64,000 nucleotides of DNA, from assembly GCF_024806835.1 (NCBI RefSeq), contig NZ_JANTYU010000001.1, forward strand, positions 930,001-994,000. The letters run 5' to 3'. The translations under genes and the position numbers were made by a program. Below the pieces are notes generated by a model. That model had not been told where the DNA came from and ran no database searches. It saw only the letters and a program-made list of their open reading frames with translations. Below are positions 17,078 to 26,980 of the stretch, piece by piece (positions within the stretch are counted from its first letter, which is position 1; every line of letters starts with the position of its first letter). This DNA is from Xanthomonas sp. 3793 (lineage in GTDB: Bacteria; Pseudomonadota; Gammaproteobacteria; Xanthomonadales; Xanthomonadaceae).

Positions 17078-18303
17078 GCGCGCCGGCAACCGCGCGCGCA
17101 AGTGCGCAATGGGGCCTGCTGCTCACCGCCTCGGCGATGCTGATGCTGACCATGGGGGCGCGCCAGACCACCGGGTTGTTCGTCGAGCCGATCCATCGGC
17201 AGACCGGGATCGGGATCGCCTCGATCAGCTTCGCGCTTGCGATCGGGCAACTGGTCTGGGGTGCGGTACAACCGGTGTTCGGGGCGATTGCCGACCAGCG
17301 CGGGCCGCTGCCGGTGCTGCTGTTCGGCGGCATGCTGCTGTCGTTGGGATTGGCCTCGACGCCATGGCTGGCCAGCGAATGGGGCTTGATCGTATCGCTG
17401 GGCGTGCTGGCGGCGGCCGGTGCGGGCGCTGGCAGTTTTTCGGTCCTGATCGGTGCCACCACCAGCCGCATCGCACCGGAACGGCGTTCGTTCGCGGCCG
17501 GATTGATCAATGCCGGCGGCTCGCTGGGCCAGTTCGTTTTCGCCCCGTTGGTGCAGCTGATGATCGATGCGGCCGGCTGGGCCAGGGCGATGATCGGCCT
17601 GGCGCTGGTGTCGCTGTTGACCTTGCCGCTGGCCTGGCCGCTGCGCCGCGTGCCATCCGCATCGGGTAGCCAGCCGGCGCGCGCGGTCGACGACATCGGT
17701 CTGCGCGCGCAATTGCGGTTGGCGGTGCGCGATCGCAGTTATTGGTGTCTGCACCTGGGATTTTTTACCTGCGGGGTGCATATCGCCTTCCTGGTCACGC
17801 ATCTGCCCGGCGAGGTCGCGCTATGCGGGCTGCCGGCCAGCGTGTCGGCGGTGTCGATCGCGCTGATCGGCCTGTTCAATGTGGCCGGCAGCCTGGTCGC
17901 CGGCAAACTTGGCGAGCGCGTACGCATGAAGTGGTTGCTGTGCGCGATGTATGCCAGCCGCGCGGTGCTGATCGGCCTGTACCTGCTCGCACCGCCCACA
18001 CCGCTGACGTTCTATCTGTTTGCGGCCGCACTGGGTTTCACCTGGCTGGCCACGGTGCCGCCAACCGCAGGGTTGATCGGCAAGCTGTTCGGCCCGCGCT
18101 ATCTGGGCACCTTGTTCGGGCTGACCCTGCTGTCGCACCAGCTCGGCGGTTTCTTCGGTGCCTGGCTGGGCGGGTTGGTGCTGGAACACAGCGGCGACTA
18201 CAGCTGGATGTGGTACGGCGACATGGTGCTTGCGGTTGCCGCGGCGCTGGTCAACCTGCCGATTCGCGAGGCCGCGCCGGTGCGCACTGTTGCCGCGACC
18301 TGA
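17074..18303 (+). CDS. MFS transporter downstream of marR
   Basis: A 409-residue 12-helix major facilitator protein. The cytoplasmic loop 2-3 reads GAIADQRGPLPVLLFGG, a form of the MFS motif A, and the N-terminal half has GAGAGSFSVLIGATTSRIAPERR. It resembles monocarboxylate/OxlT-like carriers, but the substrate is unknown. Translational overlap with marR indicates a two-gene, ligand-controlled operon. Confidence 0.88.
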   Translation: MSAPATARASAQWGLLLTASAMLMLTMGARQTTGLFVEPIHRQTGIGIASISFALAIGQLVWGAVQPVFGAIADQRGPLPVLLFGGMLLSLGLASTPWLASEWGLIVSLGVLAAAGAGAGSFSVLIGATTSRIAPERRSFAAGLINAGGSLGQFVFAPLVQLMIDAAGWARAMIGLALVSLLTLPLAWPLRRVPSASGSQPARAVDDIGLRAQLRLAVRDRSYWCLHLGFFTCGVHIAFLVTHLPGEVALCGLPASVSAVSIALIGLFNVAGSLVAGKLGERVRMKWLLCAMYASRAVLIGLYLLAPPTPLTFYLFAAALGFTWLATVPPTAGLIGKLFGPRYLGTLFGLTLLSHQLGGFFGAWLGGLVLEHSGDYSWMWYGDMVLAVAAALVNLPIREAAPVRTVAAT

Positions 18304-18738
18304 GGCAGGCGGGGACAGCGTAACAATCAATTCCGCGCTGCGCGCAGCGACGCTCGCACCTCTGCCACCGCATGGTGCGAGTGTTCATGCGCACCAGGAG
18401 CGGCTGCCAACAGCTGGCGAGCGGTCGCCGCAGTGTGCGAATGGCACACAGGGATTCGCGTACCGGCCGCGCCCGCCTGGCGGCTGTACCGTCGTCTTGC
18501 GGGCTGCACAACAGCCGCTCGATCCATGCATCACTGCGACCAGCACGCCCGCAGCAATCACTGCATGTGTTGACGCGGCGCACAACAGCTTTTCTGCGCG
18601 ACTCCGTTAGAACTGCAATACGCGCCGTGCAGGTCCGTTGCGCCATCGATGCAGTCCTGTGCGGCATATCACTTTTCGGGCAGTACGTCGTTCGCTGCGG
18701 CGGGATCTGCCGGTTGCTGCGACAGCAAGGACATCGCC
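18304..18738 (+). other. Intergenic region without a supported gene
   Basis: 435 bp between the MFS and TonB receptor genes. Short open frames here have unlike codon use and no recognisable protein. No Fur-box-like AT-rich palindrome is evident. AAGGA at 18727 is the ribosome binding site of the next gene. Confidence 0.5.
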
Positions 18739-21117
18739 ATGACCTCACCCATGCCCCGCTATGCGTTATCGCTGACCATCGCCACCTTGCTTGCGCCGAT
18801 GGCGCACGCACAGACCGCACCGCAAGAGACAGCCAGTCAGGATGCCACCACGCTGGATGCGGTGATCGTCAGCGGCACCGCGCGCTTCAAGGGCCTGGCC
18901 AAGCGCGATGCCAGTTTTTCGATCACCACCGCCAGCCCGGAGCAGATCCAGCAAGCGGTGCCGCAGAGCACCGCCGACCTGTTGAAGATCGTGCCGGGCG
19001 TATGGGCCGAGCCCAGCGGCGGCGGCACCGGTGCCAATATCTTCGTGCGCGGCATGCCCTCCGAAGGCGACGCGCCGTTCGTGACCATGCAACTGGATGG
19101 CTCACCGCTGTTTCCACCGCCGACCCTGTCGTTTCTGGAAAATTCCACACTGTTCCGCGTCGACGACACCGTCGAACGCATGGAGGTGTTGCGTGGCGGC
19201 TCCAGCCCGATCTTCTCCAATGGGCAACCCGGTCTGACAGTCAATTTCATCCAGAAAAAGGGCCAGGACGAACCGGAGGGCAGCGTGCGCCTGACCGGCG
19301 GCAACAACGACTTGCGTCGCATCGACGTGTTCAACAGTGGGCCGATGGGCAACGGCTGGTACTACAGCGTGGGCGGCTTCTTCCGCGAGACCGATGGGGT
19401 GCGCGACCCGCAGTTTTCGGCTGACAAGGGCGGCCAGTTCAGCGCTACCTTGAGCAAGCGCTGGGACAGTGGCGAGCTATCGTTCTACGCGCGGCATACC
19501 GACGACAACAACGCGTTCTACACCGCCATTCCGCTGCTCTCGCGCAATAACGGCAACGACCTGTCCAGTTTCCCCGGCTTGAATGCGCAAACCGGCACCC
19601 TGCTCGGCCGCGACTTCCGCAATGTCGATCTGCTGGTCGGGCCGAACGGACAGACCATCCGACGCGATCTGGCCGACGGGCGCGGCGTCAACATCGATGT
19701 GTTCGGTGGGGAACTGAACTGGGAAACCGGCGCCTGGACCATCGCCGACCGCTTCAACGTGATGAGCGGCAGCGCGCCGACCTATGCGTTGTTCACCGGC
19801 GATGCGCCGCTGCGATTGAGCGATTTCATCGCTGGCTACGGCAGTGGCGGCACCGCGACGTACACCAATGGCGGCGGCGCAGTCGACCCGAATCAACAGG
19901 TGCTCGAAGCCGGCTGGTGGTCGGTGGACAAGCGCCTGAATTCCTTTACCAACGATCTGCGACTGAGCCGCGAGCTGTTTGCCGGCAATACCTTGACCGT
20001 GGGTGCGTACTACGCCAGGTATTCCTCTGCCGACACCTGGTACCTGGGCAACACCATGTTGCTTACCGCGCAAAACAACGCACGTCGCATCGACGTGGCA
20101 TTGGACGATGGACGCCAGGCAACGCGCCAGGGCTTCACCAGCACCGCGTTCTTCAATCTGCGCGCCAACTACGACGGCGAAAACATCGCGGCCTTCGTCG
20201 CCGACGAGTGGGAACTCAACGACAAGTTGCGGCTGGACCTGGGTGCGCGCTACGAGCGCCAGAGCGTGACCGGCAATGTGCACGACACCGCCACGATCGA
20301 CCTCGATGGCAACCCCGCCACCCTGTACGACAACGCCACCTCGCTGGCCCTGGCGACCACACGCCGTATCGATCAGGACGACGAGGCATTCTCGTGGACG
20401 GCCGGGCTGAACTTCAAACTCAACGACAGCAACAGCCTGTTCGCACGGATCAACTCGGGTGTGAAGTTCCCCGGCTTCGATAACCTGCGCGATGGGCAGA
20501 ATCGCGTACAGGAAGTGGACCAGTACGAGCTCGGCCTCAAGTCCGGCGCCAGCGCCTACGACCTGTATCTCACCGCCTTCTACAACACGTTCAAGAATTC
20601 GCCGTTCCAGGCGTTCCTGGCCAATGGCGAAAATTTCACCGCCGTTGGCGATTCGCGCGCGCGCGGCCTGGAGGTGGAAGGCGCCATCCGCCCGTTCGGC
20701 GGTTTCGAGCTGGCCGGCACCGGGGTATGGCTGGATGCGAAGTACCGCAACTATCGCGAGTTCACCGGCAACCAGGTGATGCGCCAGCCCAAGCGGCAGT
20801 TCCGGCTGACGCCGAGCTATTACTGGATGCTGCCGTTCGGCGACCTCAAGGTGTTCGCCACCTATTCGTACATCGGCGATCGTTTCGCGGACCTGGCCAA
20901 CAGCCAGCGCCTGCCCTCCTACGACATGCTGGATATCGGCGCCAACCTGCATGTGGGCGAGCATTGGGAAGTGACCGCCAGCGGCAGCAATGTCACCGAT
21001 ACGCTGGGGCTCACCGAAGGCAACGTCCGCGTGCCGGGTGCGGCAACCGGCGGGGTATTCATGGGCCGGCCGATCGCTGGACGGCAGTACCAGCTGTCGG
21101 TGGCGTATCGCTGGTAG
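18739..21117 (+). CDS. TonB-dependent outer-membrane receptor
   Basis: A 792-residue receptor of the catecholate/siderophore-like class. Signal peptide (LTIATLLAPMAHAQ), plug (DAVIVSGTARFKGLAKRDA, then QSTADLLKIVPGVWAE, ANIFVRGMP, ERMEVLRGGSSPIFSNGQPG) and a large barrel ending YQLSVAYRW with the terminal aromatic. SPIFSNGQPG replaces the usual LYG/SGAxGG loop, as in several xanthomonad receptors. ATG 18739 is chosen over an upstream start for the signal peptide and AAGGA spacing. The ligand cannot be told; no siderophore genes are adjacent. Confidence 0.88.
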   Translation: MTSPMPRYALSLTIATLLAPMAHAQTAPQETASQDATTLDAVIVSGTARFKGLAKRDASFSITTASPEQIQQAVPQSTADLLKIVPGVWAEPSGGGTGANIFVRGMPSEGDAPFVTMQLDGSPLFPPPTLSFLENSTLFRVDDTVERMEVLRGGSSPIFSNGQPGLTVNFIQKKGQDEPEGSVRLTGGNNDLRRIDVFNSGPMGNGWYYSVGGFFRETDGVRDPQFSADKGGQFSATLSKRWDSGELSFYARHTDDNNAFYTAIPLLSRNNGNDLSSFPGLNAQTGTLLGRDFRNVDLLVGPNGQTIRRDLADGRGVNIDVFGGELNWETGAWTIADRFNVMSGSAPTYALFTGDAPLRLSDFIAGYGSGGTATYTNGGGAVDPNQQVLEAGWWSVDKRLNSFTNDLRLSRELFAGNTLTVGAYYARYSSADTWYLGNTMLLTAQNNARRIDVALDDGRQATRQGFTSTAFFNLRANYDGENIAAFVADEWELNDKLRLDLGARYERQSVTGNVHDTATIDLDGNPATLYDNATSLALATTRRIDQDDEAFSWTAGLNFKLNDSNSLFARINSGVKFPGFDNLRDGQNRVQEVDQYELGLKSGASAYDLYLTAFYNTFKNSPFQAFLANGENFTAVGDSRARGLEVEGAIRPFGGFELAGTGVWLDAKYRNYREFTGNQVMRQPKRQFRLTPSYYWMLPFGDLKVFATYSYIGDRFADLANSQRLPSYDMLDIGANLHVGEHWEVTASGSNVTDTLGLTEGNVRVPGAATGGVFMGRPIAGRQYQLSVAYRW

Positions 21118-22002
21118 GCGGCAGGATCAATACAGCGAAACATCGAGGCGTCGATTCCTGGACACATGCGGGATCGGCGCCGTTTCCGTTGCGACAGCAC
21201 CTGCGGTCACCGGGGCCACACGCGCCTACGGTGCATTGAACGATGCGGGTTGCATGGCGCAGCACAGGCGACCCCGGTCGCACGCCCTCGTACAGCATCT
21301 GGATGCCGAGTCGTATGGCATCGCCTGGCTGTGCCCCTTGCGCACACCTGTCGCAGTCGCATGGTGTGCCGTGCCGGATGCGAAGCAAATCCGCGCATCG
21401 CGATGCTTTCTGTCAATGCATAATCGCTAGATCGCAATGGATCGCGACCAATCCTGTGCGAAAAACATCGCATCGCGTGCGTGAATCGGCATGTCTTGCA
21501 TAAATTGCGCAACGGGTCACGCGTCTGTCATCTGACGCTCAGCTTGCGAGCGCGGAGTGCGCCATCTCTAATCGGATCGCTGCCGATGCATTCGCATTGC
21601 CAGCGTCGGCTGCGCGGACGCGCACAGGGGAGCCGGCTGGTGCCCCGGTCGCATCCGTCCGGCGTTTCGGACCGATGCGTGTCACTGGCTCTTTCGGGAT
21701 ACACGGACATGGACCCTGTTGCTGCCTCTTCGCGTTGTTCTCCTGCACGCCCCCCCAATCCCACCTGACGTTGATGGCGTGCTCGGACGGGCCAGCGCAT
21801 CTGTTCGGCGCTGCCTGATCGGTTTTGCTCGCCGCGGCCGCTGCCGCGTGGAGTCACCTGGATTTCTCCCGACGCTTCTGATTCGGGCTCGATAGGCACG
21901 GCCTGAATCTGTTGAAGCAGTTACGCCGGCCGATCGCATGATCGGCAGGACGGGAGACTGTGTCGTATCGACCGTGCCTACCCTTGACTGGACTCAAACG
22001 GA
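21118..22002 (+). other. Long intergenic region (885 bp) before the protease cluster
   Basis: I see no protein-coding gene: the open frames are short, arginine/cysteine-rich and overlap one another. A small hairpin GCCGATC-GCAT-GATCGGC lies at 21929-21946. Patches at 21410-21520 are more AT-rich than the genome and could hold promoters. It may be a remnant of a lost gene or a long leader of the protease operon. Confidence 0.4.
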
Positions 22003-23781
22003 ATGAACCCTTACCGCAGGCGCCCTCTCGCGCTGTTGATCGGTGCCCTACTGATCACAAGCGCACCACTCTCGGCACTGGCCGACACGCCAGTGACCGC
22101 TACCACCACTGCCAACTCCAAGGCCAGTCCCAAGGCCAGCGATCCGCTGCTGCGCTACCAATGGCACCTCTCCAACCAGGGACAGGCCGTGATCGGCGAC
22201 AGTCGCCCGGTGCCCGGCGTCGATATGGATGCGGACATCCTGCATGCCATCGATATCCGCGGCCGCGGCGTGCGGGTCGGTGTGGTGGACGACGGACTGG
22301 AATTGGGTCACGAAGATCTGTCCGACAACATCCTGCCCAACGGCTCCCACAACTTCGGCGATGGATCGCACGACACCACGCCGATCGACCCGGATCGTGC
22401 GCATGGGACTTCGGTAGCCGGCATCATCGGTGCGGTCGGCTGGAACGGTCGTGGCGGGCGCGGGGTGGCGCCGGATGTCCTGCTGGCAGGGTTCGATTTC
22501 CTGGCGCGCGGTTCCTCCAACAACGATGCGAGCGTGCGTTATGCGTGGGGTGACGGGCCGGAGGCGCGCAACATCGATGTCTTCAACAACAGCTGGGGCT
22601 CGGTTGCGCCGTTCTACGTCGACTTCTCCGCAGAAGAGCAGCGCTCCTGGGAAGCATTGATGCGCTCGACCCGCAGCGGTCTTGGCGGCATCTACGTCAA
22701 GTCGGCGGGCAACAGCTTCGGGGACCTGCTCGGCAGCGATGAGCAAGGCAATACCATCGATCTGTGCAATGCGACGACACGCGCATTGAATGTCGGCTGC
22801 GCGCTGGCCAACGTCGACCCACTCAGCAACCTGATCGGCACCATCGTGGTCGGTAGCGTCAACGCGAAAGGGGTGCGTTCGTCGTATTCCTCGTCCGGCT
22901 CGGCGCTGTGGGTCTCCGGCATCGGTGGCGAATACGGGTACCAGCGCAAATTTGCACCAGGCATCGACGATCCGAACGTTTATGCGCCGGCGATTGTCAC
23001 CACCGACCTGACCGGTTGCTCTGCAGGCTTCAACTACGACGGCTCCGATCCCGTCAATGCATTGGACACCAGTGCCTCCAGGATCGATGGATCGTGCAAC
23101 TACAACGGGATCATGAATGGCACTTCCGCCGCGGCTCCAACGGTTTCCGGGGTCGCGTCGTTGATATTGAATGCCAACCCCAGTCTCAGCGCACGCGATG
23201 TCAAGTACATCCTGGCCACCACGGCGCGTCAGATCGATCCCTGGCAGCCGCGCGCGGTCTACCAGGGCAGCGTGATCGACCCGGGCTGGATCACCAATGC
23301 GGCCGGACATCGCTTCAGCAATTGGTACGGGTTCGGCCTGGCCGATGGCGCAGCAGCGTTCTACAAGGCGAGCTACTTCACTCCGCTGCCACCCATGCGC
23401 GACACGCAATGGGTCGCCTCCACTAACCCGGCCAGCCAGATCGGCGGTCCGGCACGACCTGGCACGCTGCGCATCCGCATCAAGCAGGCGATGAAGATCG
23501 AAGCGGTGCAGTTGTCGTTGCGGTCTGCGCATCTGACGCCGAGCAATCTACGCGTGGTGCTCATCTCGCCCAGCGGCACCCGCAGCGTGGTGGCCACGCC
23601 GTTCTCGGTCCTGGACCCCGCGGCCTACGCCAAGACCGGCTTCTACATCGACCTCACCTCCAGCAACGCCTTTCTGGACGAGTCCTCGCGCGGTATCTGG
23701 ACACTGGAAGTCACCGACATGAGCGAGCCTGGCAAGACCGCAGCGCTCAAGGCGTTCAACCTTCGCATCGTGGGGCACTGA
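22003..23781 (+). CDS. S8 (subtilisin/kexin-like) secreted protease with P domain, copy 1
   Basis: A 592-residue exported serine protease. Signal peptide to about residue 28, then only some 20 residues before the catalytic domain starts at DPLLRYQWHLSNQGQ. The catalytic triad is Asp96 (VVDDGLELGHEDL), His134 (HGTSVAG) and Ser375 (NGTSAAAP), with oxyanion Asn in the KSAGN strand. Residues from about 450 form a proprotein-convertase P domain (TLRIRIKQAMKIEAVQLSL to KAFNLRIVGH). No N-terminal I9 propeptide is present, which is unusual. A small secreted protein gene follows after 1 bp, and the same two-gene module is repeated downstream. Confidence 0.92.
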   Translation: MNPYRRRPLALLIGALLITSAPLSALADTPVTATTTANSKASPKASDPLLRYQWHLSNQGQAVIGDSRPVPGVDMDADILHAIDIRGRGVRVGVVDDGLELGHEDLSDNILPNGSHNFGDGSHDTTPIDPDRAHGTSVAGIIGAVGWNGRGGRGVAPDVLLAGFDFLARGSSNNDASVRYAWGDGPEARNIDVFNNSWGSVAPFYVDFSAEEQRSWEALMRSTRSGLGGIYVKSAGNSFGDLLGSDEQGNTIDLCNATTRALNVGCALANVDPLSNLIGTIVVGSVNAKGVRSSYSSSGSALWVSGIGGEYGYQRKFAPGIDDPNVYAPAIVTTDLTGCSAGFNYDGSDPVNALDTSASRIDGSCNYNGIMNGTSAAAPTVSGVASLILNANPSLSARDVKYILATTARQIDPWQPRAVYQGSVIDPGWITNAAGHRFSNWYGFGLADGAAAFYKASYFTPLPPMRDTQWVASTNPASQIGGPARPGTLRIRIKQAMKIEAVQLSLRSAHLTPSNLRVVLISPSGTRSVVATPFSVLDPAAYAKTGFYIDLTSSNAFLDESSRGIWTLEVTDMSEPGKTAALKAFNLRIVGH

Positions 23782-23782
23782 C

Positions 23783-24394
23783 ATGAAGATCGCGCTTTTT
23801 GTTTCCTTGTTGATGGGCTGCAGCGTTGCAAGCGGCGTAGCGCATGCAGCGCAATCGGCCGCTCCGCAGGCCGCGCTGGCAGCCGCCACCGGCGCACGCT
23901 TCCGCTCCGGAACGGACACCTTCCGCATGTTGCCTGCTACGGTCATCGAGCAGAAGACCTCCGCGGTCGACGCCAAGCGGAGATCGGGACCTGGCGGCGT
24001 TGCGCGTAAGGGCTCTGCCACGCCGCCGCCGGGCGGCAAGGTGATCGCACGCATCGGCAGCTTTCTGGTGGTGCTCGACCCGCCTGCCGGCGCGGCGCGC
24101 AACCAACCCCTCGCGCCTGAGCGCACGCTCGCCGCGGCGGTCAACGAGCGGACGGACCGGGTGGTGCTGGTCAGGCCGCAGGTGAAGCTGACCGGCACAA
24201 CCCCCGCCACGACGACCGCGCTGGCCGGAGGCACCGGTGGGAGCATTGCCTACGCCTCAACGGTGGATGGCAGCGCAGTCATCAGCTACGCCTCGATCGA
24301 GCAGGCACAACGCGCAGCGGCCCAACTGCAAGGCAGCAGTGGCATCGCGCAGGCATCGCTGGTGGTGACGCAGGCGGTCATGCAACCGATGTGA
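23783..24394 (+). CDS. Small secreted partner of protease copy 1
   Basis: A 203-residue protein with a signal peptide (MKIALFVSLLMGCSVASG to VAHA) and no named domain that I recognise. The middle has a strand-like IARIGSFLVVLD. The C-terminal part YASTVDGSAVISYASIEQAQRAAAQ is shared in outline with the second copy at 26318. The fold pattern (strand, helix with AQ..AAAQLQ, strand) recalls the I9 propeptides of subtilisins, but this is inference. Gene junctions with the protease are identical in both copies (CACTGACATGAAG), so they are translated together. It may fold, inhibit or guide the protease. Confidence 0.75.
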   Translation: MKIALFVSLLMGCSVASGVAHAAQSAAPQAALAAATGARFRSGTDTFRMLPATVIEQKTSAVDAKRRSGPGGVARKGSATPPPGGKVIARIGSFLVVLDPPAGAARNQPLAPERTLAAAVNERTDRVVLVRPQVKLTGTTPATTTALAGGTGGSIAYASTVDGSAVISYASIEQAQRAAAQLQGSSGIAQASLVVTQAVMQPM

Positions 24395-24486
24395 GGTCAA
24401 CGGCCGCAGGCAGACGCTTGCGGCCTTCGCATCTGGTGCGCCGTCACTGGCGCCATCTCCGTAGTTCCTCTTTCTGACCAGAGGTC

Positions 24487-26316
24487 ATGATGATTGCTTC
24501 TTCGCAGAGCTCCGTGCTGTCTTCTGCCGTGCTGCTGGCACTGTGCGTATGCGCTGGTGCTGCCAGTGCTGCCGACGTTGTCGCGCAGCGCGGTACCGGC
24601 GCAGTGCACCGGCACAAGACACAGCAAGGCGACGACCCGCTGTTCCGCTACCAGTGGCATCTACTCAATCAGGGCCAGCCGGTGTTCGGCGATGGACGCC
24701 CGCTGCGCGGCGTGGACCTGGACGTGGACATCCTGCACGCGTTGGGCATCCGCGGCGCGGGCGTCAAGGTAGCGGTGATCGATGATGGCCTGGAGCTTGC
24801 CCACCCGGACCTGGTCGACAATATCGTCGCCAACGGCTCGCGCAATTTCCTGACCGGCTCCAACGACCCGACGCCACCAGCGAGCGAGATCGATAGCGAC
24901 CACGGCACCGCCGTTGCGGGCATCATTGCCGAGCGCGGATGGAACGGGATCGGCGGACGTGGCGTCGCACCGGAGGCCAAGCTGGCTGGCTTCAATGCAA
25001 TTGCAGAGACGGATGGCAGCAAGCAGTACGTCGACATTCGCTACGCCTGGGGCGATGGGCCGGAAGGGCGCGCCATGGAGGTGTTCAACAACAGTTGGGG
25101 CGCTGGGTCGCGCGTGTATCCCTACACCGAAGTCAACGAACAACAGTCGCTCGAAAGACTGATGCAGGCGCAGCGCGGCGGAAAAGGCGGGGTGTATGTC
25201 AAAGGCGCCGGCAATGACTTCTTTGCCCTTATCGAGAGCGATGCACAAGGCAATCCGGTGGATCGCTGCGCAGACCAGACCCGCAAGCTCGGTGTCGGCT
25301 GCGCACTGGCCAACACCGACCAGTTCAACAACCTGATCACCACGATCGTGACCGGTGCCGTCAATGCCGATGGCGTGCGAGCCTCGTACTCATCTCCCGG
25401 CTCTGCGCTGTGGGTCTCCGGGCTGGGTGGCGAGTATGGGTTTCAGCGCGCCTTCGATCCGCACCCGGAAACAGCCCGGCCCTCTTATGGGCTCACCAAC
25501 CTGCTGCCGCTGCGGCGCTTTTATAAAGCCGCAATCGTCACCACCGACCTCAGCGGCTGTGCAGCGGGCAACAACCGTGATCGCAGTCGCCAGATGCAGA
25601 ACGCGCTCGACAGCAGCCGCTCCAGGATCGATGCATCGTGCAACTACACCGCGCGCATGAACGGCACCTCGGCGGCATCGCCTACCGTGGCGGGCGTGGC
25701 GGCGTTGATGTTGGGCGCCAATCCGCAGCTGACCCTGCGAGATGTCAAATACATCCTGGCAACCACCGCGACCCAGGTCGACCCGACTCAACCCAAGGCC
25801 CTCTACAACGGCACCGTGATCGACCCGGGTTGGGTCACCAACGCGGCGGGCCATCGTTTCAGCAACTGGTATGGCTTCGGGCTGGTCGACGCCGCTGCGG
25901 CTGTCGAGCGTGCAATGCACTTCACCTCGCTGCCCGCCCTGCAGGACACGACCTGGAAAGTGTATGAAGGCAACAGCAGCACCATCGGGGGTGTCGCGGC
26001 ACCGGCGAGGTTGTCACTGAACATCACCCAATCCTTCAAGGTGGAAGGCGTGCAACTGTATTTCTCGGCCACCCACAAGGACCCAAGTCATCTGCGCGTG
26101 GTGCTGGTGTCGCCCAGCGGCACGCGCAGCACGGTGATGACGCCGTTTTCCACACTCGATCAGGCCCCCGACGGCACCGTGGTCTGGCTGACATCGAGCA
26201 ACGCCTTCCTGGACGAACCCTCGGCCGGGCGCTGGACCCTGGAGGTGGACGACATGCTCGCCGACCAGGGCAAGGAACAACTGGAGGAATTCGAAATGCG
26301 CGTGGTGGGTCACTGA
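24487..26316 (+). CDS. S8 (subtilisin/kexin-like) secreted protease with P domain, copy 2
   Basis: A 609-residue paralogue of the protease at 22003. Signal peptide ends near AASAAD (residue 30). The catalytic domain begins DPLFRYQWHLLNQGQ. Triad: Asp99 (VIDDGLELAHPDL), His139 (DHGTAVAG), Ser395 (NGTSAASP). The C-terminal P domain spans about 470-609 (LSLNITQSFKVEGVQLYF to EEFEMRVVGH). Relative to copy 1 there is an insertion of about 15 residues at the region after FDPHPETARPSYG. It also lacks a propeptide. AGAGGTC precedes the double ATG; the first is used here. Confidence 0.92.
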   Translation: MMIASSQSSVLSSAVLLALCVCAGAASAADVVAQRGTGAVHRHKTQQGDDPLFRYQWHLLNQGQPVFGDGRPLRGVDLDVDILHALGIRGAGVKVAVIDDGLELAHPDLVDNIVANGSRNFLTGSNDPTPPASEIDSDHGTAVAGIIAERGWNGIGGRGVAPEAKLAGFNAIAETDGSKQYVDIRYAWGDGPEGRAMEVFNNSWGAGSRVYPYTEVNEQQSLERLMQAQRGGKGGVYVKGAGNDFFALIESDAQGNPVDRCADQTRKLGVGCALANTDQFNNLITTIVTGAVNADGVRASYSSPGSALWVSGLGGEYGFQRAFDPHPETARPSYGLTNLLPLRRFYKAAIVTTDLSGCAAGNNRDRSRQMQNALDSSRSRIDASCNYTARMNGTSAASPTVAGVAALMLGANPQLTLRDVKYILATTATQVDPTQPKALYNGTVIDPGWVTNAAGHRFSNWYGFGLVDAAAAVERAMHFTSLPALQDTTWKVYEGNSSTIGGVAAPARLSLNITQSFKVEGVQLYFSATHKDPSHLRVVLVSPSGTRSTVMTPFSTLDQAPDGTVVWLTSSNAFLDEPSAGRWTLEVDDMLADQGKEQLEEFEMRVVGH

Positions 26317-26317
26317 C

Positions 26318-26911
26318 ATGAAGACATCCTTGCTCACTCTGCTCGTTGTCGTTGCAGCCGGCGTCTGCGCTCCCGCATCGGCGCAGCTGGTCGACAGCAA
26401 ACGCCTGCACGCTGCGGCGACCGGACCGACCATCGCTGCAGGACGTAGCAGCTTCCGGCTGATTCCCGGCGCAGTGGTCAGGCTGGCCGAGGGCGCGCCT
26501 GCAACGACCGCCGCACGCGCGATGCCGGCGTCGCAAACCACCACAGACGCCCCGGTTGCACGCTTCGACCGCTACGCGATCTATCTCGATGCCGGCACCG
26601 CCGCACGCACGGCCGCCGCGGTTCCGGCCGGGCAAGCCCCACGCGTGGCCGCAGCGCTCGAAACCCGCAGCGGCCAGCTGATCTTGCTGGGCGCCTCGAT
26701 CAAACTCTTCGACACCACGCCCGCCATTGCGCATGCATTGGCAACGCGCACTGGCGGCAAGCTGATCTATGCCTCGGCCATCGATGGCAGCGCGATGATC
26801 GGCTACGAATCGGTGACCACTGCACTGGACAACTGCAAACAGCTGCAAGGCAGCAAGGGCGTGGGAGCGATCATGCCCGAGGTGATTCCGCGCGCGGCAC
26901 GGCCGTTGTGA
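26318..26911 (+). CDS. Small secreted partner of protease copy 2
   Basis: A 197-residue protein with a signal peptide ending near APASAQ. It shares a layout with the protein at 23783: SSFRLIPGAVV near the start, a FDRYAIYLDAG strand in the middle, LILLGASIKLFDTTP and ALATRTGGKLIYASAIDGSA, then ISYES-like sequence and a QLQGSKGVG helix end. No cysteine pair or lipobox is present. Being one base after the protease stop, it is co-translated. Function unknown; protease chaperone or inhibitor is my guess. Confidence 0.75.
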   Translation: MKTSLLTLLVVVAAGVCAPASAQLVDSKRLHAAATGPTIAAGRSSFRLIPGAVVRLAEGAPATTAARAMPASQTTTDAPVARFDRYAIYLDAGTAARTAAAVPAGQAPRVAAALETRSGQLILLGASIKLFDTTPAIAHALATRTGGKLIYASAIDGSAMIGYESVTTALDNCKQLQGSKGVGAIMPEVIPRAARPL

Positions 26912-26980
26912 GGCGGCAACAGTGAGGTATGCCACGCTGTCGCCATCCGGCAGCAGCGTGGCGCAATGGCGCAGCCCGCC

